The notes under the pieces are model-generated. The model made no database searches and had not been told where the DNA came from. It was given only the letters and a program-made list of their open reading frames with translations. The translations under genes were made by a program, and so were the position numbers. A DNA stretch of 64,000 bases from Acidobacteriota bacterium (GTDB lineage: Bacteria > Acidobacteriota > Terriglobia > Acidiferrales > UBA7541). Positions 34,003-42,634 of this stretch are shown piece after piece. The DNA lies in NCBI GenBank assembly GCA_013289855.1, contig JABCZD010000003.1, positions 62,001 to 126,000 of the forward strand, in the 5' to 3' direction. Each line of letters starts with the position of its first letter. Within the stretch, counting starts at the first letter, position 1.

Positions 34003-34560
34003 CTAACCCGTTTTCTTTTTTTCGCTGCCTAGAAGCGTGATTACTTTGCCGCGGAGTTTGACCACGCCTTTCAGGGCGGGGCTGGGCATGCGCATGATTT
34101 CTTCGAACATGCCGGTCATGGCGGTAAGGAATTCGAGCATGCTGACGAGGCGTTCGTGGCTGTAGGCGTCACCGGCGCCTTTTGATTCTTCTACGCATTC
34201 GGCGAGGACGCGGAGGGTGGGGTCGATTTCGCGGCGTTTGCGCTCTTCAGAGACGATGCGAAAAATTTCTACGACGTCCTTGATGGCTTCGAAGTGGTCG
34301 CGGCGATCGCCGAGGACGTGGACGACGCGGACGATGCGCCAGCCTTGCAGTTCGCGGAGGCTGGTGGAGACGTTGGAGCGGGCGACGGCCAGGGTGGTGG
34401 AGATTTCGTCGGCGGGGAGCGGACGGGGGGAGATGAACAGCAGAGCGTGAAGCTGCGCGACGGTGCGGTTGAGGCCCCAGCGGGTGCCCATCTCACCCCA
34501 ATGCAAAACGAACTTTTGCGCTACCGGACTTAGTTGGCCGACTTGCGGTTGATCGCTCAT
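34003..34560 (-). CDS. GbsR/MarR-family transcriptional regulator
   Basis: The 185-residue protein has the GbsR-type winged helix: FVLHWGEMGTRWGLNRTVAQ, PLPADEISTTLAVARSNVS and SLRELQGWRIVRVVHVLGDR. The recognition helix is in VARSNVSTSLREL. The C-terminal half (about 95-185) is helical and probably a dimerisation or ligand region. The ATG has CGGAG 6 nt upstream. A palindrome at 34614-34629 lies 54 bp upstream and may be its operator. The target genes are unknown. Confidence 0.88.
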   Translation of the reverse strand: MSDQPQVGQLSPVAQKFVLHWGEMGTRWGLNRTVAQLHALLFISPRPLPADEISTTLAVARSNVSTSLRELQGWRIVRVVHVLGDRRDHFEAIKDVVEIFRIVSEERKRREIDPTLRVLAECVEESKGAGDAYSHERLVSMLEFLTAMTGMFEEIMRMPSPALKGVVKLRGKVITLLGSEKKKTG

Positions 34561-35078
34561 TAAGGCTCCGAGGAAAGGTGTTTGACTCAGGCGACGTTAA
34601 CATATTCGGTAGATTCTGTAAATACAGAAAATACTGGTGTGCCTGGAGAGTGAAAAGCGAAGACGCTGCGGAAAGATGCGGTTACTGGCGTGATTCTTGG
34701 CTTCGGGGCGCTGGCACGATTGTTATAGCCACCCGAGAGTCACGGTCGCTACCTGTACCGGAACGCGGAGCAATCTTATTGATTATTCGCAAGTTACGCG
34801 CGCGAGGCTGGGACCACATACCTGAACCAAAATCGCCCTTATAAACAGTAGACAACGCGCGGCGCTCGGAGTAGTCTGCGCGCCAACTGGCGAAGACTCG
34901 AACTCTCGGGAACAGGTCGGCGTTCCAGCGCTGCCCAGAGTCGCCCCTCCCCGCTTGCGGCTTTGGCTTCCGAGAGAGTAGCTCCCCGAATCGCTCCAGT
35001 CACAGGGTCCCATTTGTTTACAAGGGCTGATTGCAAAGGGTTGCTCGCAAGGGCGGCCATGCAAAAAGGAGAGAAGAC
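34561..35078. other. divergent intergenic region
   Basis: This 518-base region separates the GbsR-like gene (minus) from the haloperoxidase gene (plus). It contains the palindrome at 34614. Frames inside have no protein features. AAAAAGGAGAG before 35079 is a ribosome binding site. No consensus promoter was found. Confidence 0.5.
34614..34629. promoter_or_regulatory. 16-bp inverted repeat, candidate operator
   Basis: TTCTGTA-AA-TACAGAA is a perfect inverted repeat (7-bp arms, 2-bp centre) 54 bp upstream of the GbsR-like start. GbsR/MarR proteins bind such symmetrical sites as dimers. It could control the regulator and the haloperoxidase gene that diverges from it. Function is inferred from position. 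Confidence 0.55.
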
Positions 35079-36854
35079 ATGAGCGAAGAGAAGAAGAGTG
35101 TCCCGACGGAGTGCGAAGGCAGCACGTCGCAGAAGGAAAAGACGAAGGGTTCCAGCCGAAGACAATTCCTAAGTCACGTAGGTGTAGCGGCAGGACTTGC
35201 GGCAGGCACGTTAGCCGCCCCAGCGGTGATGGCTGCAGCGCAAGGCAATACCAGTAACGGCTCCGGCGGGTCAACGCCACCGACAGGCGCAAACGGGCGG
35301 GTATTAGAAGCGTTCGAATTGCGCGTCTCGGAAGCGATGAGAGATGCGGCACTCGGAGCCGCGAAGAACGTAAATAACGGCGATCAGGCGCGGTATGCGG
35401 ATCACGGCGGGACGTACACCAAGGGGCTAGCACACGACGCATACGGGCGGGTAACCGCCGCGTCGTTTGCCAGCTTCGAAACAGCTCTGAATACCGGGAA
35501 GTTTTCAGCGTTTGAAGAGATTATTGTCGGCGGAACGAAGACGCTGAACTGTCCACAAGCCGCGTATGCCTTCGATCTGACGGGACCGGACGGTGCGCAG
35601 TTCGGACAGCCGCAAGTGCCCCCAGCGCCGCCGATCGCGGGTGCGGTGTCTGGCACGGAGTTGCTGGAACACTATTGGGCGGCATTGCTGAATGATGTGA
35701 ATTTCACTGATTACGATAGCAATCCCTTAGCACAAGAGGCGGCGGCGGAACTGGGCTCGCAAGCATCGTACTCGGGGCCGCGAACGAGCGGCGGTCAGGT
35801 GACGCCGGACCTGCTGTTCCGCGGCGGTTTCCCGGGTGAGACGCAAGGGCCTTACACTTCGCAATTTTTCATCCAGCCGACGTATTTCGGGGCGCAACCG
35901 TTGAGCCAGCAGCAGAAGACCTTCGTGCCGGGCGTGGAGTATGGAACGAACTTCACAGAGTGGCTGCAGATCCAGAACGGGCAGCCTACGGGGAGGACTT
36001 TGGCGTTCGATCCGACGCCGCGTTACCGGCGAAATGGCCGGGACTATGCGGCCTACACGCACGTGGACGTTCTGTACCAGGCGTATTTCACGGCGTTTCT
36101 GGTGCTGGCGGGAATCGGCGCGCCGTTGAACCCGGGCAATCCCTATGTTGGCTCGAGGACGGAGAATGGTTTCGGCACGTTCGGCGGACCGGATTTTGCG
36201 GCGTCGATCGGGGACATCGCCTCGAAGGCGCTCAACGCGGTGTGGTACCAGAAGTGGCTGGTGCACCTGCGACCGCGGCCGGAAGCGACTGGCGGACAGG
36301 TCCAACTGGTAAAGACCGGGCAAAGCGCGTTTACGGACGTGATTCCCAACGCTACGATTCTGAACTCCGTGGGACTGCAGACAAGCTTCAATACCTACGG
36401 GTCGTGGCTGCTGCCGCTGGCGTTCCCGGAAGGATCGCCGACGCACCCGGCGTATCCAACGGGGCATGGCACGGTGGGCGGGGCGTGCATTACGCTCATC
36501 AAATTCTTCTACGATGGCAGCCAACTGCTCCAGCCGTTACTGGAAGCCGCCGGAACCAGCGTGATGGTATCCAGCGAAGACGGACTCTCGCTGTCGCCGT
36601 ACACCGGAGCGGACGCGGGAGAGCTGACGATCAACGGAGAACTCAACAAGCTGGGCCATAATGTTTCGTTTGGTCACGGCATCCACGCGGGTATTCACTG
36701 GCGCAGCGATACGGACACCTCGCTACTGCTGGGAGAAGCCTTCGCGCTGGCGTATCTGCGAAACAAAGCGAGAACGTGCAACGAGCCGTTCAGCGTCAGT
36801 CTGACGAAATTCGACGGGACGACGGCGACGATCTCAAACGCGGGCAATCCGTAG
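35079..36854 (+). CDS. Tat-exported vanadium-dependent haloperoxidase (PAP2 fold)
   Basis: I chose ATG 35079 (AAAGGAGAG upstream), giving 591 residues. A Tat signal is visible: R27-R28 in SSRRQFL, then LSHVGVAAGLAAGTLAAPAV. The C-terminal PAP2/vanadate-binding core shows K392 and R400 in KWLVHLRPRPEA, HPAYPTGHGTVGG, and SFGHGIHAGIHWRSDTD with the His/Arg pair. Such enzymes oxidise halides with peroxide or act as phosphatases; the distinction cannot be made from sequence alone. The N-terminal 230 residues are unassigned. It is divergent from a GbsR-like gene with a palindrome between them. Confidence 0.85.
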   Translation: MSEEKKSVPTECEGSTSQKEKTKGSSRRQFLSHVGVAAGLAAGTLAAPAVMAAAQGNTSNGSGGSTPPTGANGRVLEAFELRVSEAMRDAALGAAKNVNNGDQARYADHGGTYTKGLAHDAYGRVTAASFASFETALNTGKFSAFEEIIVGGTKTLNCPQAAYAFDLTGPDGAQFGQPQVPPAPPIAGAVSGTELLEHYWAALLNDVNFTDYDSNPLAQEAAAELGSQASYSGPRTSGGQVTPDLLFRGGFPGETQGPYTSQFFIQPTYFGAQPLSQQQKTFVPGVEYGTNFTEWLQIQNGQPTGRTLAFDPTPRYRRNGRDYAAYTHVDVLYQAYFTAFLVLAGIGAPLNPGNPYVGSRTENGFGTFGGPDFAASIGDIASKALNAVWYQKWLVHLRPRPEATGGQVQLVKTGQSAFTDVIPNATILNSVGLQTSFNTYGSWLLPLAFPEGSPTHPAYPTGHGTVGGACITLIKFFYDGSQLLQPLLEAAGTSVMVSSEDGLSLSPYTGADAGELTINGELNKLGHNVSFGHGIHAGIHWRSDTDTSLLLGEAFALAYLRNKARTCNEPFSVSLTKFDGTTATISNAGNP

Positions 36855-36969
36855 GCAAATCGATTTGCCGAGATGTAAATAAGATTAGCCAGAGAGGTGG
36901 TTCGACTTGGTCGGACCGCCTTTCTTTTTGGCATGGCATTTCATTTCGGGTGGCCGGCAGATCTGGCGC

Positions 36970-36993
36970 GGGCACGGCATGCCGGGTCCCTAC
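36970..36993. repeat. dispersed palindromic repeat, copy D (degenerate)
   Basis: GGGCACGGCATGCCGGGTCC followed by CTAC matches the repeat at 46244 with some decay in the second arm. It lies between the haloperoxidase and the sensor kinase gene. Confidence 0.6.
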
Positions 36994-37001
36994 GGATTGC
37001 C

Positions 37002-38321
37002 TTAGCGGACGGACTGCATGGTGGCTACTACTTCAGGAATGTCGATGCGGATGATGGTGCCTTCGCCGGGGCGGCTCTGAATGTCTAAATTAAAATCGGC
37101 GCCGTAGAGCACGCGCAGGCGTTCGCGCACGTTGCTCAGGCCGATGCCTTCGACGTAGACGTGGGGCATTTTTTCTTCGGAGATGCCCACGCCGTTGTCT
37201 TCAATTTCCACGTGCAGGCGGCCGTCGCGATGAGTGGTGCGCAGCTGGATTTTGCCGCCTTCGAGTTTTGGCGCCAGGCCGTGCTTGAGGCAATTTTCCA
37301 CAATGGGCTGCAGGAGCATGCTGGGGACGAAAGTTTCGAGAGTGTCGTCGTCGAGCTGTTTGATGATGTCCAGATTGTCGCGGCCGAAGCGGGCGACTTC
37401 GATGTCCAGATAGTTGTCGATGAATTCGAGTTCTTCGCGCAGGGGGACGAAGGTTTCGTGTTTGCGCAATAGGCGGCGGAGGATGTTGCTGAGCTTTAAG
37501 ACCACGCCGCGCGCGGCGTCCGGATCGAAGCGGATTAGCGCGGAGACGGTGTTGAGCGTGTTGAAGAGGAAATGCGGATTGATTTGGCTGGAGAGCGCGT
37601 CCATGCGTGCTTTCAGCAGGAGTTGCTGGTGACGCTCGAGATTCATCTCGATGCGGGTGTTGTTCCAGATTTTCAGCGGGGCGGCAACGGCCATCAATGT
37701 GGCGATGACCGTGAGGCCGAGCCACCAATCCCAGTGCGGGTCGATGGCGAAGAGCCATTTCGGCGTGGTGGCGGAGACTAACGCTACGCGGCCGAGTTCC
37801 AAGCCTACGCAAGCCATCAATGGCGCCATTTCCCAAAAGAGTTCGGCGCGGGTCATCAAGCGGACGACCGCTTTGGGAATATTTAGAAAGGTGAAGGGGC
37901 CGAAATTCCAGAGGTCTTCTTTGTTGGGGATGGCTTGGCGGATTAAGCCGCCGAGCAATCCCGCGGCAGCCGCGGCCGGCATGGCGAGCCACTCATGAAA
38001 AATCAGCGCGGGGATGGTGATGATGGCGCCGCCAATGGGGCCGACCACGCGTCCGCCGAGGAGGCCCATCAGAAACGCGCCTTCGAGCGAAAGATCGGCG
38101 AAGCGATATTGGTAACCGACCAGGCGCAGCGTGACGCCGACGATCAGCGGCGGGGTCATGAACAGCATTAATTTTAGTTTTTGGTCTGGGTCGCGCTCTT
38201 CAGTGAAGAGTACGCGGCGGAAAGTGTTCCACCGCGCCAGCAGCGCGGCGATGGACGCGGCCACGCCGACCTTGAGCAACAAGGTGAACAGCAAATCGCG
38301 GACTGATGTGGGTGCGTCCAT
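37002..38321 (-). CDS. LytS-type sensor histidine kinase
   Basis: This 439-residue kinase has an N-terminal multi-helix membrane region of the 5TMR-LYT type (about 10-215, with PPLIVGVTLRLVGYQYRFAD and EGAFLMGLLGGRVVGPIGGA). The kinase part shows the phospho-acceptor His in SSQINPHFLFNTLNTVSALI and the ATP-binding N box and G box (PIVENCLKHGLAP, IEDNGVGISEEK). It should sense envelope conditions. No LytTR response regulator is adjacent, so its partner is elsewhere or missing. Confidence 0.9.
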   Translation of the reverse strand: MDAPTSVRDLLFTLLLKVGVAASIAALLARWNTFRRVLFTEERDPDQKLKLMLFMTPPLIVGVTLRLVGYQYRFADLSLEGAFLMGLLGGRVVGPIGGAIITIPALIFHEWLAMPAAAAAGLLGGLIRQAIPNKEDLWNFGPFTFLNIPKAVVRLMTRAELFWEMAPLMACVGLELGRVALVSATTPKWLFAIDPHWDWWLGLTVIATLMAVAAPLKIWNNTRIEMNLERHQQLLLKARMDALSSQINPHFLFNTLNTVSALIRFDPDAARGVVLKLSNILRRLLRKHETFVPLREELEFIDNYLDIEVARFGRDNLDIIKQLDDDTLETFVPSMLLQPIVENCLKHGLAPKLEGGKIQLRTTHRDGRLHVEIEDNGVGISEEKMPHVYVEGIGLSNVRERLRVLYGADFNLDIQSRPGEGTIIRIDIPEVVATMQSVR

Positions 38322-38611
38322 TCGTGCGTTTCGAGCGAACGAAATTCGCGTCGGCGCTTCAGCTTAACGTATAACGAAGTTGAGGAGGTAGAGGATGTAA
38401 ACGAGGGGGCGGTAGGGGCTCAGTGAAAAGGCTATCTCCTAGAGGCGGACTTCTAGCCCGAAGTAATTTTCGGTTAGCCCGTAATCGGCCAGGATTCGAG
38501 ACCAGCCAGGCGCGGTCGTCAGCGTTGGGCCTGATAGCGTCAACAATGAATCCAACCGGGTCGCCACATCTGGTACCGGTGCGCTCTAAAGCAAGGGGAA
38601 ACGGTCGGACA

Positions 38612-39202
38612 TTATTGCTTCATCACTTCGTGACATTCCGTTCGGACAGCCGCCATTTTCTCTGGCGCTGGCATGGTGAATGTTTCGCCCGGTCGTGAGG
38701 ACATCGCTCGCAGGCATTGCTCAAATGCGGGCTTGTTAAAGAAAAACAGAATCATGGCAGGCTCACTGGAAACGTTCGCCACGCCGATCCAGTTTCCATG
38801 TGGGATGAAAACTGTCGCTCCCGTTCCTGCGTCGTATTCACGTCCAGCCAGCGTGACACGCACCGTACCCTTGTGGACGAATATGACTTCATCTTCGTGC
38901 AGATGCTTGTGGGCCGGAATTTTATTTCCTGGTGGCATCTCCTCGGTCCCGACGACCAGTGCGTCCGAGCCGGTGCTGAGCGGATCAACTTTGAAAATGA
39001 GCGGCTTGTCCCCAAGCAGCACCCAACGGTCACCTTCGTCAGCCTGAAAGACTGTCGGCGTCGGCTGCTTTGGCACGGCCTTCGAATCTGTGGTCGGTGC
39101 GTGGGCCTTAGCGGCACTTGTTGTAGGCGCAGGGTTGGTCTGAGCAGATAATGGGACGGCCGCCAGAAGCAGCAACGCCGCAAGATGAACGTGAATCGTC
39201 AT
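38612..39202 (-). CDS. exported cupin-domain protein
   Basis: The 196-residue protein has a signal peptide (AALLLLAAVPLSAQTN) and a single cupin domain (about 75-165). Cupin motif 1 is visible in IPAHKHLHEDEVIFVHKGTV and motif 2 in TVFIPHGNWIGVANVS. The His and Glu residues in motif 1 could bind a metal. An Ala/Thr/Pro-rich linker precedes the domain. GGAGGG lies 4 nt before the ATG. Function unknown. Confidence 0.85.
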   Translation of the reverse strand: MTIHVHLAALLLLAAVPLSAQTNPAPTTSAAKAHAPTTDSKAVPKQPTPTVFQADEGDRWVLLGDKPLIFKVDPLSTGSDALVVGTEEMPPGNKIPAHKHLHEDEVIFVHKGTVRVTLAGREYDAGTGATVFIPHGNWIGVANVSSEPAMILFFFNKPAFEQCLRAMSSRPGETFTMPAPEKMAAVRTECHEVMKQ

Positions 39203-39363
39203 ACACCCTCCGTTTTTCGAATCGACTTACGGTCGAAACGTATACCGCCGTTAAAGATCGCACGGTCAACTGTCGAAACATCGTCATAGCACTCACAACC
39301 CCGGAATCGCCTCGGTGCCGGGCTGTTCAGTTCTCTGAACGCGCAGACTTGCCGGATGCACTC

Positions 39364-40113
39364 TTACCGAACCAGGTGTTGCACCCAAGCGGCGAACGTG
39401 TGCCAAGCCGCCGTCTTTCCGATCGGCACTCGAGTTTGCAGCACAATTATGAGGAGAGAGCCGGCCCACAGCGTCGCCCGATGGATCCGGCGCGTAGACC
39501 ATAGATCGTAGCCAACCAGGACCAGCAAAAAGCTTTCGGCGATCAAAGCTACAACGGGCGACTTCCGGAATACAAAAGCGAACGGCAAGCGTGCGATCGC
39601 GGGAGTCAGCAGCGCGATTGTCGCGATGTAGATGAATCGCTTGTGCGCGGCCGGGTCCAAGCGCATCCGGAAGGCAAAATAAAGCGGGACCGCAAAGATC
39701 AGGATATCGGTCAGTGGGATAATGTAAAACATTTGTGGATCCCGGCCCGCTGGCGCGCCACGAGCCAGAGCATCGGTTGCGGCCACAACACCGAGAACAA
39801 TCATGAGAGATCCCAGAAAAAATCCCGCCACGCCCAAGCGCCGATGAATATCTACGCGGCCGGCGGAGACCAGCGAAGTTTGAGCGACGAGCAACAGAAT
39901 CCAGCAGGAAAATACCGCGCCGTGTATATGAATGATTCGGCTGGGCAGCGGCGCCCGGAAGAGTCCGGCAAGATAATAGGTGTGAGCAAAACCGACGAAG
40001 ACCGTCACCAGCATGACCAGCGCCATGCTCGTAAAGAACACGTGATCGAAACGGCGGCCGGGCAAGTTCGAAGTGCGAGCACCCGTCCGGGGGTAATCCG
40101 CAGCTGTGGCCAT
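39364..40113 (-). CDS. multi-pass membrane protein of unknown function
   Basis: With ATG 40113 the protein has 249 residues and about six transmembrane helices, including SMALVMLVTVFVGFAHTYYL and IIHIHGAVFSCWILLLVAQT. Conserved His residues near the first helices (HTYYLAG, IIHIHGAVF) and VDIHRRLGVAGFF are typical of a bacterial membrane family with unknown role. ATG 40155 is an alternative start; neither has a good Shine-Dalgarno. I cannot tell the substrate or partner. Confidence 0.7.
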   Translation of the reverse strand: MATAADYPRTGARTSNLPGRRFDHVFFTSMALVMLVTVFVGFAHTYYLAGLFRAPLPSRIIHIHGAVFSCWILLLVAQTSLVSAGRVDIHRRLGVAGFFLGSLMIVLGVVAATDALARGAPAGRDPQMFYIIPLTDILIFAVPLYFAFRMRLDPAAHKRFIYIATIALLTPAIARLPFAFVFRKSPVVALIAESFLLVLVGYDLWSTRRIHRATLWAGSLLIIVLQTRVPIGKTAAWHTFAAWVQHLVR

Positions 40114-40354
40114 AGTTGCCCGCGGTGTCCGGATCCTAGAAGGCGTGATCGCCATTGTAGGGTCAATGACCAGAATCTGCAATGTGGCGACGGGTTACAG
40201 CTCCAAGCATAATAACTGTTGCAAAATCGCCGTTACGCTCACGAACCTGGATTTCGCCGTTCCTTGGTGGATGGTCCGCTACTCGGAAGTTGGCCAGAAA
40301 CGGGGTGGTCGGAATTGGCGTGCGGCCGGGCAAATTTTCGGGCTGCGGGCCACC

Positions 40355-40363
40355 TGTTATACT
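40355..40363 (+). promoter_or_regulatory. extended -10 element before ribA
   Basis: TGTTATACT matches the extended -10 pattern TGnTATAAT. It ends 12 nt before the ATG at 40375, so transcription would start about 5 nt before the codon. There is no Shine-Dalgarno upstream of the ATG. No good -35 is visible, as expected with an extended -10. Confidence 0.5.
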
Positions 40364-40374
40364 TGTTGTTTCCT

Positions 40375-41022
40375 ATGACGCCAAGAACTCGCAGAACGAA
40401 GCGCAGTAGTGAAGCAGGCCTATCGAACCCAAGATTGAAAGAAGTGGCGCACGCGGCGCTGCCGTCGCGATTCGGGAAGTTTACGATTCACGGATTTGCG
40501 GGGCGCGGGCCGCAGGAAGAGGCGGTGGCGCTGGTGCGCGGGAACATTAAAGGCAAGAGTGCGCCGCTGGTACGCGTGCATTCGCAATGCCTGACGGGAG
40601 ATGTGCTGGCGTCGTTGCGCTGCGATTGCCGCGCGCAGCTGGAGCTTTCGCTGAAAAAAATTGCGCAAGCACCCAGCGGCATCCTGCTCTATCTGCCGCA
40701 AGAAGGGCGCGGGATCGGATTGATGAACAAGTTGCGCGCCTACGAACTGCAGGACGGCGGGATGGACACGGTGGAAGCCAACGAAAAACTTGGGTTTGCC
40801 GCCGACGCGCGGGACTATGATTTTTCCGCGCAGATTCTGAAACAGCTGGGCGCGAAAAAAATTCGCTTGCTCTCCAACAATCCGGAAAAGGTGCGCCAGC
40901 TGGAGGCGTCGGGGATTCAGGTGGTGGAACGCGTTCCCTGCCAGCCGCGCATTTCGAAAGTTTCTCGCCGCTATCTGGAAACGAAAAAAGCGAAGATGGG
41001 GCATATTCTGGATGGGTTGTAG
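40375..41022 (+). CDS. ribA: GTP cyclohydrolase II
   Basis: I chose ATG 40375, giving 215 residues, the normal length of RibA. Zinc ligands are C72, C83 and C85 (HSQCLTGDVLASLRCDCRAQ). The active-site region LYLPQEGRGIGLMNKLRAYE is complete, as is the GTP-binding LLSNNPEKVRQLEASGI. It converts GTP to the first intermediate of riboflavin synthesis. It lacks the fused RibB domain found in many bacteria. thiS begins 3 nt after the stop. No Shine-Dalgarno; see the extended -10 at 40355. Confidence 0.92.
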   Translation: MTPRTRRTKRSSEAGLSNPRLKEVAHAALPSRFGKFTIHGFAGRGPQEEAVALVRGNIKGKSAPLVRVHSQCLTGDVLASLRCDCRAQLELSLKKIAQAPSGILLYLPQEGRGIGLMNKLRAYELQDGGMDTVEANEKLGFAADARDYDFSAQILKQLGAKKIRLLSNNPEKVRQLEASGIQVVERVPCQPRISKVSRRYLETKKAKMGHILDGL

Positions 41023-41025
41023 AGG

Positions 41026-41244
41026 ATGGCAATGGCTGAGTCGATGCAGATTGTCGTGAATGGTGAAACGCGGGCGGCGCCGAGTGGTGCGACCGTGAGC
41101 GATTTATTGCGCGAACTGGGGCTCGATGGCGGGCGCGTGGCGGTGGAGCGAAACCTGCTGATTGTGCCGCGGCCGCATTGGCGAGACACCATGGTTGAGG
41201 CTGGGGATCGTTACGAGATTGTGCAGTTCGTGGGCGGCGGTTAG
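41026..41244 (+). CDS. thiS: sulfur carrier protein ThiS
   Basis: The 72-residue protein is a small ubiquitin-like carrier: MQIVVNGETRAAPSGATVSD, LLRELGLDGGRVAVERNLLI and EIVQFVGGG at the end. The C-terminal Gly-Gly is adenylated and converted to thiocarboxylate. GTAGAGG precedes it, so starts at 41032 or 41044 are possible; 41044 gives the normal MQIVVNGE start. It is tightly coupled to ribA. No thiG, thiF or other thiamin gene is nearby. Confidence 0.88.
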   Translation: MAMAESMQIVVNGETRAAPSGATVSDLLRELGLDGGRVAVERNLLIVPRPHWRDTMVEAGDRYEIVQFVGGG

Positions 41245-41271
41245 TCCCAGGCAATTGGTTGCGGAGCTTCG

Positions 41272-42126
41272 CTACGCCGGGCGCGGCTTGCTGCGCAGCG
41301 CGAATCGTAATTTTCCGTGCGCTCTGGCGCGCGACATTGGCGCGCCGTGATCGCGCTCGGCTTCAATCACCAGCGCTACCTGGGGGCCGGATAAACGGGG
41401 CATCGTAAAGCTAATTTGCGCGTGTCCGTGGGCATCCGTTTCGCTGGAATATTGTTCCGGTGTCGCGGCGCCCTCCACGTAGGCAGTCACCTTGGCGCCG
41501 GCTAAGGGCTCAGCGGCTGGCGAAGAAACGCTGATTTCCAGCTTTGCTTGTTTGCCGGACAGCCAGGATTGCGCGTTGCGCAATTCCAGCTTCAAAGCCG
41601 ACGAAATCGGATGCGCGAGATTTTTTGCACTGGCGGCAACGCTACCACCGGCAACACTGCCGGCGGGAACTCCACCCGCAACGTTTGCACTTGCGCCGTT
41701 CGATCCCGATGCGCCGCTTGAGCCAGTCGCGCCCGTTGCTCCCCCAATAGATCCATTGGCGTTTGGCAAAGCCGCAACATTTTCGGCCGGCGCTTCCTTG
41801 CGCGTTTCTGGCGCGCGCGAAACAGCAGCCTGCGCTTCTTTCGACGCGGCTGGGGCCGGAGGCGGGGGCGGCGCCAAATACAGCGCGCCGGAGCGAATGT
41901 CCTCCAGCGTGGAGCGATGCTGCTCGTCCAAGCGCAAACGCAGAGCTTCTTCGCGATCGGGATCGAGCGGAATCAAATCGTGATAATTGTTGGCGCGGCG
42001 ATGCATCACCCGGCCCATGTAGTAAACGGTGGTATCGATCAGCGCGGTGGTGACGCCGCGGTCTTCCGTTTGCACGTGAAAAGTGGTCTCGCCGACCTTT
42101 ACATTCGAATTGTGACCAAACACCAT
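41272..42126 (-). CDS. hypothetical protein with C-terminal Ig-like domain
   Basis: The 284-residue protein begins MVFGHNSNVKVGETTFHVQT, followed by LIDTTVYYMGRVMHRRANNY, a small domain I recognise from acidobacterial unknowns. A low-complexity Ala/Gly/Ser linker (about 95-180) follows. The C-terminal 90 residues (LEISVSSPAAEPLAGAKVTA and ATPEQYSSETDAHGHAQISF) resemble a carboxypeptidase-regulatory-like Ig fold. No signal peptide is evident. Function unknown. It is divergent from the nuo operon. Confidence 0.65.
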   Translation of the reverse strand: MVFGHNSNVKVGETTFHVQTEDRGVTTALIDTTVYYMGRVMHRRANNYHDLIPLDPDREEALRLRLDEQHRSTLEDIRSGALYLAPPPPPAPAASKEAQAAVSRAPETRKEAPAENVAALPNANGSIGGATGATGSSGASGSNGASANVAGGVPAGSVAGGSVAASAKNLAHPISSALKLELRNAQSWLSGKQAKLEISVSSPAAEPLAGAKVTAYVEGAATPEQYSSETDAHGHAQISFTMPRLSGPQVALVIEAERDHGAPMSRARAHGKLRFALRSKPRPA

Positions 42127-42189
42127 TTCGCTATTCGCTTTCGTCCCAAGACGCTGAGTCTTTGAAGCTTGTTAATTTTTTCGCGGCAT

Positions 42190-42218
42190 TTGACCGACTG
42201 CCCTCGAATGGCTATTAT
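42190..42218 (+). promoter_or_regulatory. nuo operon promoter
   Basis: TTGACC (42190-42195) and TATTAT (42213-42218) are separated by exactly 17 nt and match five of six bases each. The -10 ends 11 nt before the nuoA ATG at 42230, so the leader would be about 5 nt. There is no Shine-Dalgarno before nuoA (CCCTTCGCC). Confidence 0.75.
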
Positions 42219-42229
42219 AACCCTTCGCC

Positions 42230-42601
42230 ATGAGCGATTCAGGCATACAAGTCTACACTCCGCTTCTTTTACACCTGCTCATCGCGGTGTTTCTTGCGAG
42301 CGCGATAAGCGCGATGTCCGTGCTGGTGGGCTGGCGCAGGCCCAGTAAGGCCAAACAACAAGCCTACGAATGCGGCATGGTGCCGACGGGCGACGCGCGG
42401 CAACCCTTTTCCGTACGGTTCTACCTGGTGGCCATGGTTTTCATTTTGTTCGATGTGGAGGCCATTTTTCTATATCCGTGGGCTTTTGTGTTTCGTTCTT
42501 TACGCTGGTTCGGCTTTGCGGAAATGATGTTGTATATCGCGATCCTGATGGTTGGCTACGTGTATCTCTGGAAAAAGGGCGCGCTGGACTGGCACAAATA
42601 G
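42230..42601 (+). CDS. nuoA: NADH-quinone oxidoreductase subunit A
   Basis: This 123-residue subunit is complete, with three transmembrane helices. It shows KAKQQAYECGMVPTGDARQP and VMVFILFDVEAIFLYPWAF-like region with the conserved FDVE. It belongs to the membrane arm and its loop helps form the quinone-site junction. It is first in the operon, directly after the promoter. nuoB, which normally follows, is absent: nuoC starts 33 nt after the stop. Confidence 0.95.
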   Translation: MSDSGIQVYTPLLLHLLIAVFLASAISAMSVLVGWRRPSKAKQQAYECGMVPTGDARQPFSVRFYLVAMVFILFDVEAIFLYPWAFVFRSLRWFGFAEMMLYIAILMVGYVYLWKKGALDWHK

Positions 42602-42634
42602 CCGCCTACTCTGATTCGGAAAAGCACTCAAGAC

